Assembly (NCBI GenBank): GCA_951394045.1
Contig: OX595989.1
Span: 2,542,001-2,606,000, forward strand
Origin: Nitzschia sp. DOCU1
Lineage: Eukaryota > Bacillariophyta > Bacillariophyceae > Bacillariales > Bacillariaceae
Reading direction: 5' to 3'
DNA length: 64,000 bases
Shown: in pieces, positions 1 to 9,370 of the stretch
Position numbering within the stretch: position 1 is the first letter of the stretch
How the letters are laid out: the number at the start of each line of letters is the position of its first letter
The notes under the pieces: generated by a model
Told to the model about the DNA's origin: nothing
Seen by the model: the letters and a program-made list of their open reading frames with translations, nothing else
Databases searched by the model: none
Translations under genes and position numbers: made by a program

Positions 1-1162
1 CGATGCAGTACGTGGAGTTTTCAGTTCAGAATCTACAAACCCCCATTTCGACGAGGGACGTGGTTCGGGCTGTCCAACGGTGCTCGTTGGTACACGCGGT
101 CTATGAAGTAGTTGCAGTGGCAGATGATTTGAACGAATTGGCTCCTTTGGCGATTAACGATGGAGGCTTTGCCGACATGTACAAGGGTGGCGAAAATGAA
201 AAGATGACTTGGTGCTTCCGAGCTCGCAACTATCGAGACCCCAACGCCTCAGATGCTGGCAGGGAAAAACGATACGGTTCTCGGGCAAGATCCATGGCCT
301 TGGAAAAAGCGGGCCTAATGGCGCTGAAAGATTTGTTGATTAGGTTTAGTGGGAAAGTGGATTTATTGGAACCAGACTGTAAGATTTATATCTTCGATGG
401 TCTCGTGGGCAAGGGCAAGACATTGGCGCGCCGAATGGCATCCGGTCCAAGGGTAAGCTACCCGTTTGTTATGCGAAAATGTACACATGCAATTCTGTCC
501 CCAATCTCACATCCTGCTAGACTTCGTCCATCGCACCTGCCACTCGAATCTGCGTCACAACCACTCCATTGTGCCCCATTGCCTCCTTTTCACTGTGCAA
601 CGTTGCTCGCATCTCCAATGGTTCGCGCATTTTGGATCCTTACGCAGGGTCGTGTGCCACGCTACTGGCGGCAGCCATGATTGGACCACAATGTCAGACA
701 GTGGGCATTGAAATCGCCAACAATTACATGGTGAATCGAGAGGATATCCGTAAGGACTTTGATACGCGAAAATTGACTCCGCCAGTGGCCTTGCTAGAAG
801 GCGACTCGGCCGATCCTGACATGCGACGACAAGCGCGAGAAGCCGTTGGATCACAACCGTTTGATGCCATTGTCGCCGACCCTCCTTATGGTATCCGAGA
901 ATCCACCGGCTCGAGTGAAAAAAGTCCCTTGGAAGAAGTCTTTGCTTCGATTGCCAATGATCGTGACGCGGGGAATCGATTACTGAAGAAGGGTGGGCGA
1001 TTGGTCGCCTTTGTACCAGTGACAGACGAGGAAATTCTTTCGGATATGCTCCCCAGCAGCGACTTGACGGAACAAGCTGGGTTGGTGTTTGAAGTCTGCC
1101 GAGAACAGCCGCTGAACGAAAAGTTGAGCCGCTGGCTCGTTTCATTTGTCTGCGTCCGATGA
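1..1162 (+). CDS. TRMT11: TRM11-type tRNA (guanine-N2-)-methyltransferase, 5' partial
   Basis: Likely makes N2-methylguanosine at position 10 of tRNAs with a TRM112 partner. The coding part runs from the window edge to 452, an intron of 68 nt lies at 453-520 (GTAAG...CTAG), and exon 2 is 521-1162. The frame continues cleanly across the junction. Visible motifs are the SAM-binding loop ILDPYAGS near 640 and the catalytic NPPY-type motif as DPPYG near 880, in the order expected for class I MTases of the TRM11/THUMP group. The N-terminal THUMP-like region is only partly inside the window, so the ATG at 3 is probably not the start. Its last 21 nt overlap the 3' end of the convergent DUF501 gene. 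Family call is good; the exact paralog is inference. Confidence 0.8.
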
Positions 1163-2083
1163 TGACGTCTTTTTCTTTTCATCACTATCCAGCAAAAGTT
1201 TAGACACTTCCTCTGCAACCCACTGGCCAATGATGTTCTCCTTGCAACCACTCCAATAGTGGGCGGCATGGGCATGCAAGCACTTGACACCTGCTTGGTT
1301 GCGCATACCAGCAACTCCACGAGAAGTATCCAACGCAGAGTCCCATCGTCGCTTTGAGATGAAATCCCGATCTTCTGCTGTAATCATAGAGTATCGTTCT
1401 TTTCCATAGGCGAGATGCGCCTGTTTCATCGACTCTAACGCCTTGGTATCTTCCTTTAGCAATATCTCGTACTGTGAACCTCGATTCTCCAGTTCTATTT
1501 TCGAAATTAGCGCCCTCAAGCGTGGATGCGTCACCCAGAACATTGTAGGAAACGGTTCCACCAATGGTGTTTTCAGTTCTTTGGAGTTGTTGGTGTTGTC
1601 GTCGCCGGCACCGTCATCGTCATCACTTTGCCGTTTACGCTTTCGTCTGGATTTGGTACTATCCGATTCATCTCGAAGGACCAGGGGATAGAGTTTTAAA
1701 ACCAGCGGTGTAGTGTCATCCTTCAACAGATCAGGAAATGCCTCATTGGCTCGAGCAGCCACCGACAATGCGTTTCCCGGAAAATATCCCAGTTGACCAA
1801 TGAGCGCCAATTTGTCTGTCTCGTCTAAAGAACAAAGACCTTTTACAGCAGGCCATTGATAATCTCGGTCCGAGGGAAGGAAACTTTTGTCCAGTGATGA
1901 TGATTGATTATTTGCCCCTTCTTCGGCGGCCGCAAGTACCGCTTCAATTTCCAGCATCTTCTTGAGCTTGCGGCGACCCGTTCTTCCGAGAACTCGTCGA
2001 TTTCTCCTTTTTGGGGCGTGGACGGCCGGATCACTGACGCCTTTGGATTCATCCGATGCCAGCATCTCTTGATCCTTTGGCAT
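1142..2083 (-). CDS. DUF501 family protein
   Basis: A 313-residue single-exon protein of the DUF501 family, whose function is unknown. The C-terminal part carries the family hallmarks: FPTMFWVTHPRL near residue 180, then GVAGMRNQAGVKCLHAHAAH near residue 255 and the end motif NIIGQWV. The N-terminal third is basic and low-complexity (KRRNRRVLGRTGRRKLKK), and an acidic/basic insert (KSRRKRKRQSDDDD) interrupts the domain. DUF501 is best known from bacteria, where the core is about 160 residues, so this version is extended. The gene is convergent with the TRM11 gene and their coding ends overlap by 21 nt. Start chosen at the first ATG. Confidence 0.85.
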   Translation of the reverse strand: MPKDQEMLASDESKGVSDPAVHAPKRRNRRVLGRTGRRKLKKMLEIEAVLAAAEEGANNQSSSLDKSFLPSDRDYQWPAVKGLCSLDETDKLALIGQLGYFPGNALSVAARANEAFPDLLKDDTTPLVLKLYPLVLRDESDSTKSRRKRKRQSDDDDGAGDDNTNNSKELKTPLVEPFPTMFWVTHPRLRALISKIELENRGSQYEILLKEDTKALESMKQAHLAYGKERYSMITAEDRDFISKRRWDSALDTSRGVAGMRNQAGVKCLHAHAAHYWSGCKENIIGQWVAEEVSKLLLDSDEKKKTSSSDADK

Positions 2084-2330
2084 GTTTATACAATGATCGA
2101 AAATAGCGAGTGCGACGTAAAATTAAATGGATTGGAGACAAGATAGTATCGAGAGATGAAGAGAAACGTTGATATGAGAAAAAATGAATGATGCTGCGAA
2201 TGACGACGATGCATTGAATGGCTCGCAAAAGGGGGACCAACAATTCGGCATTCTTGCCCTCCTTCTCACAGAACCAGTAAAACAAAGATCCAAACATCTG
2301 GCGAATTTTCCGGTCATCTTTGGCCGACAT
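2049..2330 (-). CDS. small hypothetical ORF upstream of the DUF501 gene
   Basis: A 93-codon ORF starting with ATG and an amphipathic, coding-like N-terminal 40 residues (FYWFCEKEGKNAELLVPLLR), which then degrades into unremarkable sequence overlapping the DUF501 start. It may be a first exon whose splice donor I could not place, a short independent gene, or chance. I recognise no family. Confidence 0.2.
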   Translation of the reverse strand: MSAKDDRKIRQMFGSLFYWFCEKEGKNAELLVPLLRAIQCIVVIRSIIHFFSYQRFSSSLDTILSPIHLILRRTRYFRSLYKHAKGSRDAGIG

Positions 2331-2819
2331 TTACACTACGACGACGACCCCCCTGCCTGGTAGGAAGTCTACGCACGGGGTTTGGGATAATGGACTTACT
2401 CGACAACTTTGACACAAGTCAAGTGAGTCCCATATTCTTTATTACTGCATGCGATTTCGACTGTTGACTACTACTTGTCGACGACGAGATGAGTTATTAT
2501 ACAGAAGTAGTAGATTACACATTTCAGATACTCATTGATGCTGCTACTTCTCATTACTACTAGTACTGTGTTCTTAGTCATCGTGGTAATTGTGCAACAG
2601 GAGCCACAACTGCCTTGCAAATCTCTGCCCACTCCACGACAGCTTTCCTCACATCTCGCTTCCATCGCCTCAACGATCGAACATAATTGACTCTAGCCTG
2701 ATTTCATAGCCATCTGAAAATCACGAAATGCCAAATCAGGCCCAACTAGCATTTCGCAATCGAGCCTTGAACTCTTCTCATGGCAAATCCATCGTAGTAG
2801 TAGTTTGCCCCATGCTTGA
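2331..2819. other. intergenic stretch, no clear gene
   Basis: No ORF here is convincing alone. On the minus strand, positions about 2697-2590 read as an amphipathic, basic segment ending KAVVEWAEICKAVVAPVAQ; it could be a terminal exon of the membrane protein at 2820-3164, with an acceptor near 2697 (AATCAG). The matching donor (GTCTCG) is poor, so this stays a possibility. Confidence 0.3.
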
Positions 2820-3164
2820 TCACGAGACCTTCCGCCGCCACCGCCTCTTTATGCCCAGATAAATGAAAGAGGACACGACCCTTGCGAGCAATAAAAATGC
2901 GGCTAAGCCAACCATCCAGATTTGAACATGAGAAAGAAAAGTCTCGTTTGTAGCATAGGCATACAGAAGGGCAGCACCGAATACTGTGAAGAAAGTCTTC
3001 ATCCAATCTGCCTTCCATGCCAAAAGGCTGTGTTCCACTTCAAAATAGTCGTTTTGGACACTTTGAGGTCCCGGTGTATTGTTGTGTGCGAGAGCATGGC
3101 TCTCGCCAAAATGGTGGTACAACCATTTTTGTTCTGCCCGTGAGATTGGGGGGATTGCGGCCAT
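2820..3164 (-). CDS. small two-TM membrane protein, hypothetical
   Basis: A 114-residue ORF with a polar N-terminus, then two hydrophobic helices at about residues 55-72 (TFFTVFGAALLYAYA) and 82-103 (IWMVGLAAFLLLARVVSSFI), followed by a strongly basic tail (KRRWRRK) that should lie in the cytosol. The arrangement of a helical hairpin after a soluble N-terminus recalls PIG-H/GPI15-type proteins, but the conserved downstream PIG-H strand motifs are missing, so I do not assign that name. The C-terminus may continue into another exon (see 2331-2819). It is transcribed away from the empty region to its right. Confidence 0.45.
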   Translation of the reverse strand: MAAIPPISRAEQKWLYHHFGESHALAHNNTPGPQSVQNDYFEVEHSLLAWKADWMKTFFTVFGAALLYAYATNETFLSHVQIWMVGLAAFLLLARVVSSFIYLGIKRRWRRKVS

Positions 3165-4024
3165 TCCGGAATGGCAGCAGTGCCATGGGCGGCCTGTTCT
3201 GTGACGATGTCTCGGAGCAAGAGACCTGAACTACCGGTAGTCCAAATTAAATATGGCTTGCGATGAGCCTTTTTTTAGTTGCTTCCATTCGTTTTCCTTG
3301 CTGCTGTGGTGGTTATGATCCGGCATTGTGATGGGGCGGGAGGCTCGAATCTTTGTCATTGTCGGCGGTCTCGGTAGACGATCTTCTGAGGAAATGAAAG
3401 CGTGGCCGGTAGAGGTGTACAATCAGTACGGCGCAATATGCGCGCGTGATTTTATCGTCCCGGATGGCCGACAAAACTGAAAGATCTTTGGCTGAAAAAT
3501 AATCCCGCGCGATTTTCTTGGAAAAAGGCGGGCTTGGGGGCCAAGTCTCTTTTGACTTTTTCCGGCCAAACTGGACGACAAATACCATGTAGAATATCGC
3601 GCGGTGACCGGAAAAAGGCGAAGATCCATGCTGTGATCTGATTGGCTGTGTATCCCCCAAACGCCGGCCCGGCCGGCAAAAATACTTATTCAGTCCTAAA
3701 TTCCAAATGACTGCGAGCGACACGGGGAAAAAGACCCGCCAGCCGTGCCATGCCGTAGCCTTGCACGTGGATCCGTGGTACCAATGCATGATGCGCCATG
3801 CTCGCAGGTGCCGTCTTCCCCCCGTGGTGCCGATCGAGACGAAAGGCTCCAACGGGCTTTGGCTGCAGGAACGCGAAGATGAAGCCAGCCGCTGGTGTGG
3901 TGGAGGGTGGGGTGGTGGATGCGAAAACCCAGCAAGCCGTGATTACAGACATTGTGCGTGTGAGGGCATTGCATGTGTGCGGATAGATCCAAGAGTTGTG
4001 GTTTTGCCGTGTAGTTAATTCACA
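3165..4024. other. long intergenic region between the membrane protein gene and PP2A
   Basis: 860 bp with several overlapping open frames (largest on the minus strand at 3313-3852), none with a recognisable domain or consistent coding character. It contains GC-rich palindromic bits near 3665 (CGGCCCGGCCGG). It probably holds the promoter of the PP2A gene, whose ATG at 4025 follows directly. Confidence 0.4.
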
Positions 4025-5407
4025 ATGGCGTCGGCAACGTCCGAGATTGATGAGCAAATCGAGCGGTTGCGAAAAGGAGACACATTAGCTGAAAATGAAG
4101 TGAAAGCGCTCTGCGAAAAGGTGAGAAAAGTGCTGTGTTCCGGCCGTACTTGATCCGGCGTTTGAAAATAGCACCACCACGTGTGCTTTCGTGTCATCTT
4201 GCGGTATATAAATGCTGCGGAATATTTCGATTGCGAGGCATGTCCATGGTACTTTGGGAATATCTTTCGCCATTGTTGGACCGTGGATTTACCGCGTTGA
4301 CCTTGTGCCGATCCCGTCGTCTGACCGCCTCCCCACAAATGAAATTTAACCCTTTGATCTTTTGCATCCTGTTTGATTTACTGTAGGCTAAGGAGATCTT
4401 ACAAGAGGAGGACAATGTGCAACCTGTAGCAGCCCCCGTCACAGTCTGTGGTGATATTCATGGACAGTTTTATGATCTAGCAGAGCTTTTTCGTATTGGC
4501 GGCAAGTGCCCAGAAACGAACTATTTGTTCATGGGAGATTACGTGGACAGAGGTTACTACTCGCTGGAGACTGTGACACTGCTCGTAGCGTTGAAAGTCA
4601 GATACCGAAATCGTATTACGATCCTCCGGGGAAACCACGAAAGTCGCCAAATTACTCAGGTGTATGGGTTTTATGATGAATGTCTTCGAAAGTACGGAAA
4701 CGCAAACGTCTGGAAACATTTCACCGATACCTTTGATTACCTCCCAATGACGGCCGTTGTTGCCGATCGTATATTCTGTCTGCATGGTGGGCTATCGCCC
4801 TCGATTGATACGCTTGATCACGCCCGTGACCTTGATAGGGTACAAGAAGTACCGCACGAAGGGCCCATGTGTGACCTTGTGTGGTCTGATCCAGACGACC
4901 GGTACGTTTCAGCAACTCGACTCTCGATTATTTGCGAAATACATGTATATTAACATTATTCATTCATTGCACTGTGCGTTGAAAGATGTGGTTGGGGTAT
5001 CTCACCGCGGGGAGCCGGTTACACATTCGGTCAAGATATCACGGAGCAATTCACTCATATTAACGGCCTCCATTTCATTTCACGGGCCCATCAGCTCGTC
5101 ATGGAGGGATACCAGTGGCAACACAACAGACAAGTTGTCACTGTCTTCTCAGCGCCAAACTACTGCTACAGATGTGGTAATCAAGCGGCGATTATGGAGG
5201 TGGATGACTCTGTGGATCAGTGCGGCAAGGAGACCATTCATGATCATTGCAAATTGTACGTTTCTATTTTGGTGGATGCTATATGCTAACGGGCGATTCG
5301 TTTTTCTCACGTTAAAGCTTCTTAATTTCTACAGTTCACAATTCGACCCAGCACCAAGAGACGAGACCTGGCATAAGAGTCCAAGAACACCGGACTATTT
5401 CTTGTAA
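4025..5407 (+). CDS. serine/threonine protein phosphatase PP2A catalytic subunit (4 exons)
   Basis: Catalytic subunit of the PP2A holoenzyme, which dephosphorylates Ser/Thr residues in many signalling and cell-cycle pathways. Exons: 4025-4120, 4387-4901, 4986-5255 and 5335-5407; all introns are GT-AG and the joined frame gives 317 residues, close to the usual 309. Metal-binding signatures are present: GDIHGQ (about residue 54), GDYVDRG (about 84) and GNHES (about 115), then [11 protein letters not shown]. The C-terminus is RTPDYFL, the PP2A tail whose last Leu is carboxymethylated in other eukaryotes; this separates it from PP1 and PP6. A slightly unusual residue is Cys after DDR, where most orthologs have Gly. 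Its 3' UTR faces the convergent pseudouridine synthase gene. Confidence 0.95.
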
Positions 5408-5546
5408 ATTCTTGTTGGGCTATCGTCTCCGCCTGGTATGGTCGGATCACTTTTTGGTGGTTCGGTCGGACCAAGCAGCATTGTGGAAATTTTTAGACCA
5501 GTTTGTAAACCTATCAGGACCTACTGCCAAATCTTACTTGTACCTA

Positions 5547-6479
5547 TTATTTTCTTCTAGGACCACGTCTTGTCCGACGAGTATTCTTGGTTGCTTCCTT
5601 TTGCCGAGGAAATGTTTTCATTTTTGTGGGATTGGCTGCTTCCGCATCTAGATCTTTGGTATCCCAGCCGAGATAGTCTCGGACTTCCTGTTCCGACAGT
5701 ATTCGCCACTTGCCTTGCTCGACCCCATCGAGTGTTAGATACTTGCCAATTTTGGTTCGTTTCAGTTTCATGACACCGGAACCCAAGGCATGAAACATTC
5801 TTCGAACTTGCCGATTCTTGCCTTCGGAAATCGTTAAAGAGACTAGTGTCGTTTTGTGATTGGGATGGTCCAGAACTTGCAGATCGTCCACGGGCCTAGT
5901 CATTCCTCCATACTTTGCGCCGATATCAATACCATTGCGCAATTCAGCGAGCGAGTCTTCGTCGTGATGGCCCATGATGAGCGCCTCGTACGTTTTGGTA
6001 ATCGGACCTAACGGACTTTGATCGTGTGAGGAAGCGTTACGGTTTGTGACGTGATGGACTAGACCGCCATCATTCGTAAGTAGCAACAGCCCTGTAGTAT
6101 CGGCATCCAGACGACCAATAGCATGGAGCTTTGATCGGATCCCCGTGAGTTCTTCGAATGAGATCGAATGTCCGGCCAAATTCTGGATTTCGTCATAGAC
6201 GGTTGTTCTTGAGTCGTCGGAAACATGTGATGTGACGACGTTTGGTGGCTTATTGTATAGTAGCACCACGGTTTTCTCGCCAGTGCCACGACGGAATCCA
6301 TCGCTTGGCCGCCCCCAGATACTGTTGCCCGGCCCTTTCTTTCGCGGGGGGATGTTTTGTGGAAAAGCATTCGAATGTCGGCTGCAGAACGTCAGAAATG
6401 ATAACAACAACGCTGCAGCCACAAACATCACCATACTAAAAGCGAAAGGTTGATCAAACACAAAGCCAGTGCAATCCAT
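5547..6479 (-). CDS. RsuA/RluB-family pseudouridine synthase, probably plastid-targeted
   Basis: Converts a uridine of rRNA to pseudouridine; the RsuA/RluB/E/F family is recognised by the catalytic block GRLDADTTGLLLLTNDG, with Asp of GRLD as the nucleophile, preceded by YNKPPNVVTS and followed by EGKNRQVRRMFHALG. The open frame extends to 6710, but that outer ATG lies inside a transposon terminus, so I prefer the ATG at 6479 (310 residues) or 6434. Right after these starts come a hydrophobic segment (MVMFVAAALLLSFLTF) and SNAFPQ, which resembles the signal-plus-plastid cleavage region of diatom preproteins; plastid rRNA is therefore the likely target (inference). The basic C-terminal tail is RRTRRGPRRK. 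Confidence 0.85.
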   Translation of the reverse strand: MDCTGFVFDQPFAFSMVMFVAAALLLSFLTFCSRHSNAFPQNIPPRKKGPGNSIWGRPSDGFRRGTGEKTVVLLYNKPPNVVTSHVSDDSRTTVYDEIQNLAGHSISFEELTGIRSKLHAIGRLDADTTGLLLLTNDGGLVHHVTNRNASSHDQSPLGPITKTYEALIMGHHDEDSLAELRNGIDIGAKYGGMTRPVDDLQVLDHPNHKTTLVSLTISEGKNRQVRRMFHALGSGVMKLKRTKIGKYLTLDGVEQGKWRILSEQEVRDYLGWDTKDLDAEAANPTKMKTFPRQKEATKNTRRTRRGPRRK

Positions 6480-6707
6480 CCATCCTAGCTTAACCTTCCA
6501 ATTATGGCGTCGGAAGATATTTTGCAAGAAATGGGGCCGTGATGTTGATGTCTTTTGCAATGTTTCAATTTTGTGGTTGGCATTCAATTCACGCACCGCT
6601 ATGTAGCGATGGCGCGCCCGCCTGCTCTTCGTCGCGAACCGTCCGTGAATGAAGAATCGCGACAAATGATGCAGTAGTAAAACGAAGGAAGTGATCGTTT
6701 CCGAGTC

Positions 6708-6813
6708 CATGGGCGCGACAACGCATAGGAAAATACCCCAAGATTTTTTTTATACCGGACCGTAGATATATATGAGGCCGGCGCGCAATTTTACCATGCC
6801 GGCGATCACGCCA
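6708..6813 (+). repeat. A-type end of element Y (106 bp)
   Basis: Matches 8870-8975 in inverse orientation with only a few differences (for example CGCGAC against CGCCAC near the tip). It contains a T8 run and an AT-rich ATATATAT stretch. The inner boundary falls in CCA at 6811-6813, which is also the first 3 nt of a 17-bp repeat (6811-6827 and 9352-9368). Confidence 0.85.
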
Positions 6814-6847
6814 CGATCAAACCATACAATTGAGTGGAACTCAAATC

Positions 6848-7189
6848 TATGGGCGCCACAACGCATAGGAAAATACCCTAAAATAAAGTTTATCTGCTAA
6901 CGTATATTTATATAAAAGGCAATCCCGCGACTTTCACGTGGGAATGGACCAGTTCGAGCCATTCACATCAATTGTTGGTGGCAACGATCAGATCGCGACG
7001 AAATTGCCATCCGACAAAAATGACAATGACAATGGTGCATTCTATGGCATCGTTCTTATTCCCTAGACTGGCTCCGCCCTACCGCACCAACAGACTTCTC
7101 AAAAACATACCAATAGAGCTCTGTGCAAAACGGGTACGGCGGCGAGATCATTTTGACGCCACAGTAGTAAGGAACAGTGACCATGCAGG
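6848..7189 (+). repeat. B-type end of element X (342 bp)
   Basis: Matches 9371-9712 in inverse orientation with about four or five differences. It ends just after an ATG (7183-7185) and two more shared bases groups (CAGG), so the shared end appears to supply promoter, 5' UTR and start codon to whatever DNA is joined behind it. Confidence 0.85.
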
Positions 7190-7626
7190 CGGCAATCCGG
7201 GAAGCATTTTCCGATCTTGCAGACCATGCTCAATATCAAGAAGTGTATAAGCCAGATGAATTCTGGATCTATTTAATTCGAAAGCGCTTTTCGAATGATT
7301 ATAATGGTCTACTCAATAATCTGGATAATACAAGCTTCAATCGAGCCATGGGAGAACTCCACAACTCAATACTTCCAATCAAGAAAGCGCAAACATCAGA
7401 TGGAGGTGGCTTTGTCTGCTATTGGGCAGGCCGCAGAGGGAAACTATGGCGGATTTCGGACTGTTGGTTGGATCACTACGATGAGTTGAAGGAGTGGTCT
7501 AACGTTGCTTGTGTAAACTGGAAAAGAGCGCCCACCTTGGCAGCCAGAATGGAGGCTCGCTTTTTGCAAACAATCCAAGACTATGAATATCTACAAAAAC
7601 AATTATATGGGCAAGTTTCTAGCTAG
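7183..7626 (+). CDS. 147-codon ORF inside element X, unknown
   Basis: Starts at the ATG inside the shared B-type end and runs into X-specific DNA. The product is soluble and Trp/Tyr-rich (DEFWIYLIRKRF, GGFVCYWAGRRGKLWRISDCW, a coiled-coil-prone C-terminus LQTIQDYEYLQKQLYG). I see no transposase DDE pattern or HTH and recognise no family. It may be captured host coding DNA or an accessory protein of the element. The intact frame and the position of the ATG argue that it could be expressed. Confidence 0.5.
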   Translation: MQAAIREAFSDLADHAQYQEVYKPDEFWIYLIRKRFSNDYNGLLNNLDNTSFNRAMGELHNSILPIKKAQTSDGGGFVCYWAGRRGKLWRISDCWLDHYDELKEWSNVACVNWKRAPTLAARMEARFLQTIQDYEYLQKQLYGQVSS

Positions 7627-8018
7627 CATAACGGGATAGCGCACTCTTCGTTGTTTTAATAGCAGGTGAAAATTCTAGTAGGTAGCGTGGAAAATGCAGT
7701 GGCTCGTGTTGACATTGCCAGCACCGACAAGCAGAGTTGCGCAACAAGAGCGAGGAGGGAATCGCGTCGGCGTACATCGCAGCCCTTCACACCGCCGTCT
7801 GACGACTGGCAGGTATTGTAGCACTCGTCCTCGTCTACTCCATTGCCATATTGCGCTACCTTCAGCTCGAGCTCTTCTTTTTGCCAATCCATTACTAAAC
7901 CGATTGACCGCAAACGCAATAAATGATTAACGCCCGATTGCAAGTCACGGAGCCAGCATCGACAGACTAGTTGTAGTCGTGCGACTTTGGTACTATTTCC
8001 TGCCCTGCACGCACAGCC

Positions 8019-8069
8019 CTATGTCGCAGAAACACCCCACGCTGTGTGCTCGAGGAATTCTTCCCCAAC

Positions 8070-8100
<31 letters not shown>

Positions 8101-8728
8101 AGCAGCTCCAATTCTCGTACTAGATCTTGCGCGCTGATCCGTTTGTCAATGTCTAATTGTAGACACAATTGAATCAACGCGGCCAGTCGACGAGCACGTG
8201 GATCGGCATTGTCTGGCAATCGAATGTCGGGATGTACACCATTGCGGACATTTGCTTTGAGACGCGTCGTGCCCATGCCAGCAAATGGCCGATTGCCCAT
8301 TAAAATGTGGTGTAGAACATTTCCCAAACTATACACATCCATGGCATGATCCAATGGTTTTTCGGAATATTCTTCGGGTGATCTCCAAGAACCAATACGA
8401 ATAGGACAAATGGGTGGCAGCACGTTCTTTGTAGTAGTAGAGTTGCCGGTGGTAGAGAGTGCCATTGTATCGTTGCGGCGTGGCAAAAAGCGACATCGAT
8501 TGAAATCATTCACCTTGACCGTCATTGTTGTCGTTGTCGTTGTAGATCGCACTACCAGATATTGCTTCGTTTGTAAATCGGCATGAATGATATCCAATGC
8601 ATGCAAAGTCGCCAATCCCCGAGCCGCCTCCAGGGCTATCCGTAACTGTTCCTCCAAAGTAATATTCTTCGAGTACGTTTTGAGATAGGTATCCAAACCC
8701 ATTTCGGCTTGTTCCGTCACAATGGTAT
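8019..8728 (-). pseudogene. 3' half of a diatom-type protein kinase captured in element X
   Basis: Reads from the region after the hinge (VTEQAEMGLDTYL) through the catalytic loop IIHADLQTKQYLV, an activation segment with DFN instead of DFG (VKVNDFNRCRF), SPEEY in the APE position, DVYSLGNVLHHIL and the C-lobe, ending in a poly-Gln run encoded by (GTT)n at 8073-8102. The glycine loop, VAIK lysine and the whole N-lobe are missing, and no ATG precedes the fragment in frame apart from a GTG. The host family is the N-terminal-TM kinase family common in diatoms. Because both borders lie within element X, this is best read as a captured, inactive fragment. Confidence 0.7.
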
Positions 8729-8869
8729 TTCATGAGTAACAATACAACATATCTTTTATGATTTTATTTTTTGTTTGTTTTGCGGCGGCGATGATGTGCA
8801 CATCGTCGCCGAGTAAAGCGGTAAATGACTAAACGGAATACTGTGAACAATGTGACCAAAATGGTGGCC

Positions 8870-8975
8870 TGGCGTGATCGCCGGCATGGTAAAATTGCGC
8901 GCCGGCCTCATATATATCTCCGGTCCGGTATAAAAAAAATCTTGGGGTATTTTCCTATGCGTTGTGGCGCCCATA
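8870..8975 (-). repeat. A-type end of element X (106 bp)
   Basis: Inverse copy of 6708-6813. It diverges from that copy right after CACGCCA, where kinase-gene flanking DNA starts on this side and membrane-protein gene DNA on the other. Confidence 0.85.
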
Positions 8976-8980
8976 AAATC

Positions 8981-9370
8981 GTCCAAGTGACTCAACATGG
9001 CATCCAAGCGCATGCCGATAGTAGTAGCAGTAGCAGTCGAAGCCATGGTGGACTATTATAACACAAAACACACACAAAGGATGAGGTAGTCTTTGTGGTT
9101 GTTTTATGGTGGTCTTTGTCATTTCGAAAACGAACAAATGGCATGCAAGCCAAATTGTGCGACACTGGCCACAAACAACAGCGAGGCTACCACATTGACA
9201 TATTTGAAAATGTGCCAACGGGGTTGTCGAGCAGCAGATAACGTGGTTGCCATGCTACTAGTAGAAGATGAAGGCTTGACCAGGACATGATCGGCAGTGC
9301 TCGTGTGAGTGTCAGGGCCCAGCAGCACCAAACACAAACCGACGGTTGCTGCCACGATCAAACCATACAC
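8981..9370 (-). pseudogene. circularly permuted piece of a membrane-protein gene in element Y
   Basis: On the minus strand from 9368 the frame reads a transmembrane helix (YGLIVAATVGLCLVLLGPD), a Ser/Thr-rich stretch and a second hydrophobic segment ending SFSK. Further on, after an untranslated-looking stretch, a good start context (CCACCATGG at about 9046) opens a frame that runs to the X insertion at 8980 and, after X is subtracted, ends with SSTQLYGLIVA at 6814-6842. The end of the second part continues smoothly into the beginning of the first across a 17-bp repeat, so the N-terminal coding piece lies downstream of its own continuation. The gene family is not recognised. Confidence 0.6.

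Larger units (their letters stand above)
6848..8975. mobile_element. nested TIR element X carrying a kinase fragment
   Basis: A 2128-bp element with perfect terminal inversion TATGGGCGCCACAACGCAT at both ends and a 5-bp target duplication AAATC (6843-6847 and 8976-8980). It sits inside element Y in the opposite orientation: X has the 342-bp B-type end on the left and the 106-bp A-type end on the right, Y the reverse. Between the shared ends (7190-8869) it carries a 147-codon ORF on the plus strand and the 3' half of a protein kinase on the minus strand. It lacks a recognisable transposase and so resembles a Pack-type element that has picked up host gene DNA. Confidence 0.82.

Noticed and set aside
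2820..3164. PIG-H (GPI-GlcNAc transferase subunit)
   Set aside because: Only the hydrophobic hairpin fits; the conserved C-terminal strands are not found in any frame nearby.
3313..3852. 179-codon minus-strand ORF in the gap before PP2A
   Set aside because: No domain and no family; overlapping frames on both strands are equally open, which suggests chance.
8073..8102. (GTT)n microsatellite as a separate repeat feature
   Set aside because: It encodes the poly-Gln run of the captured kinase in frame, so it is part of that coding remnant.
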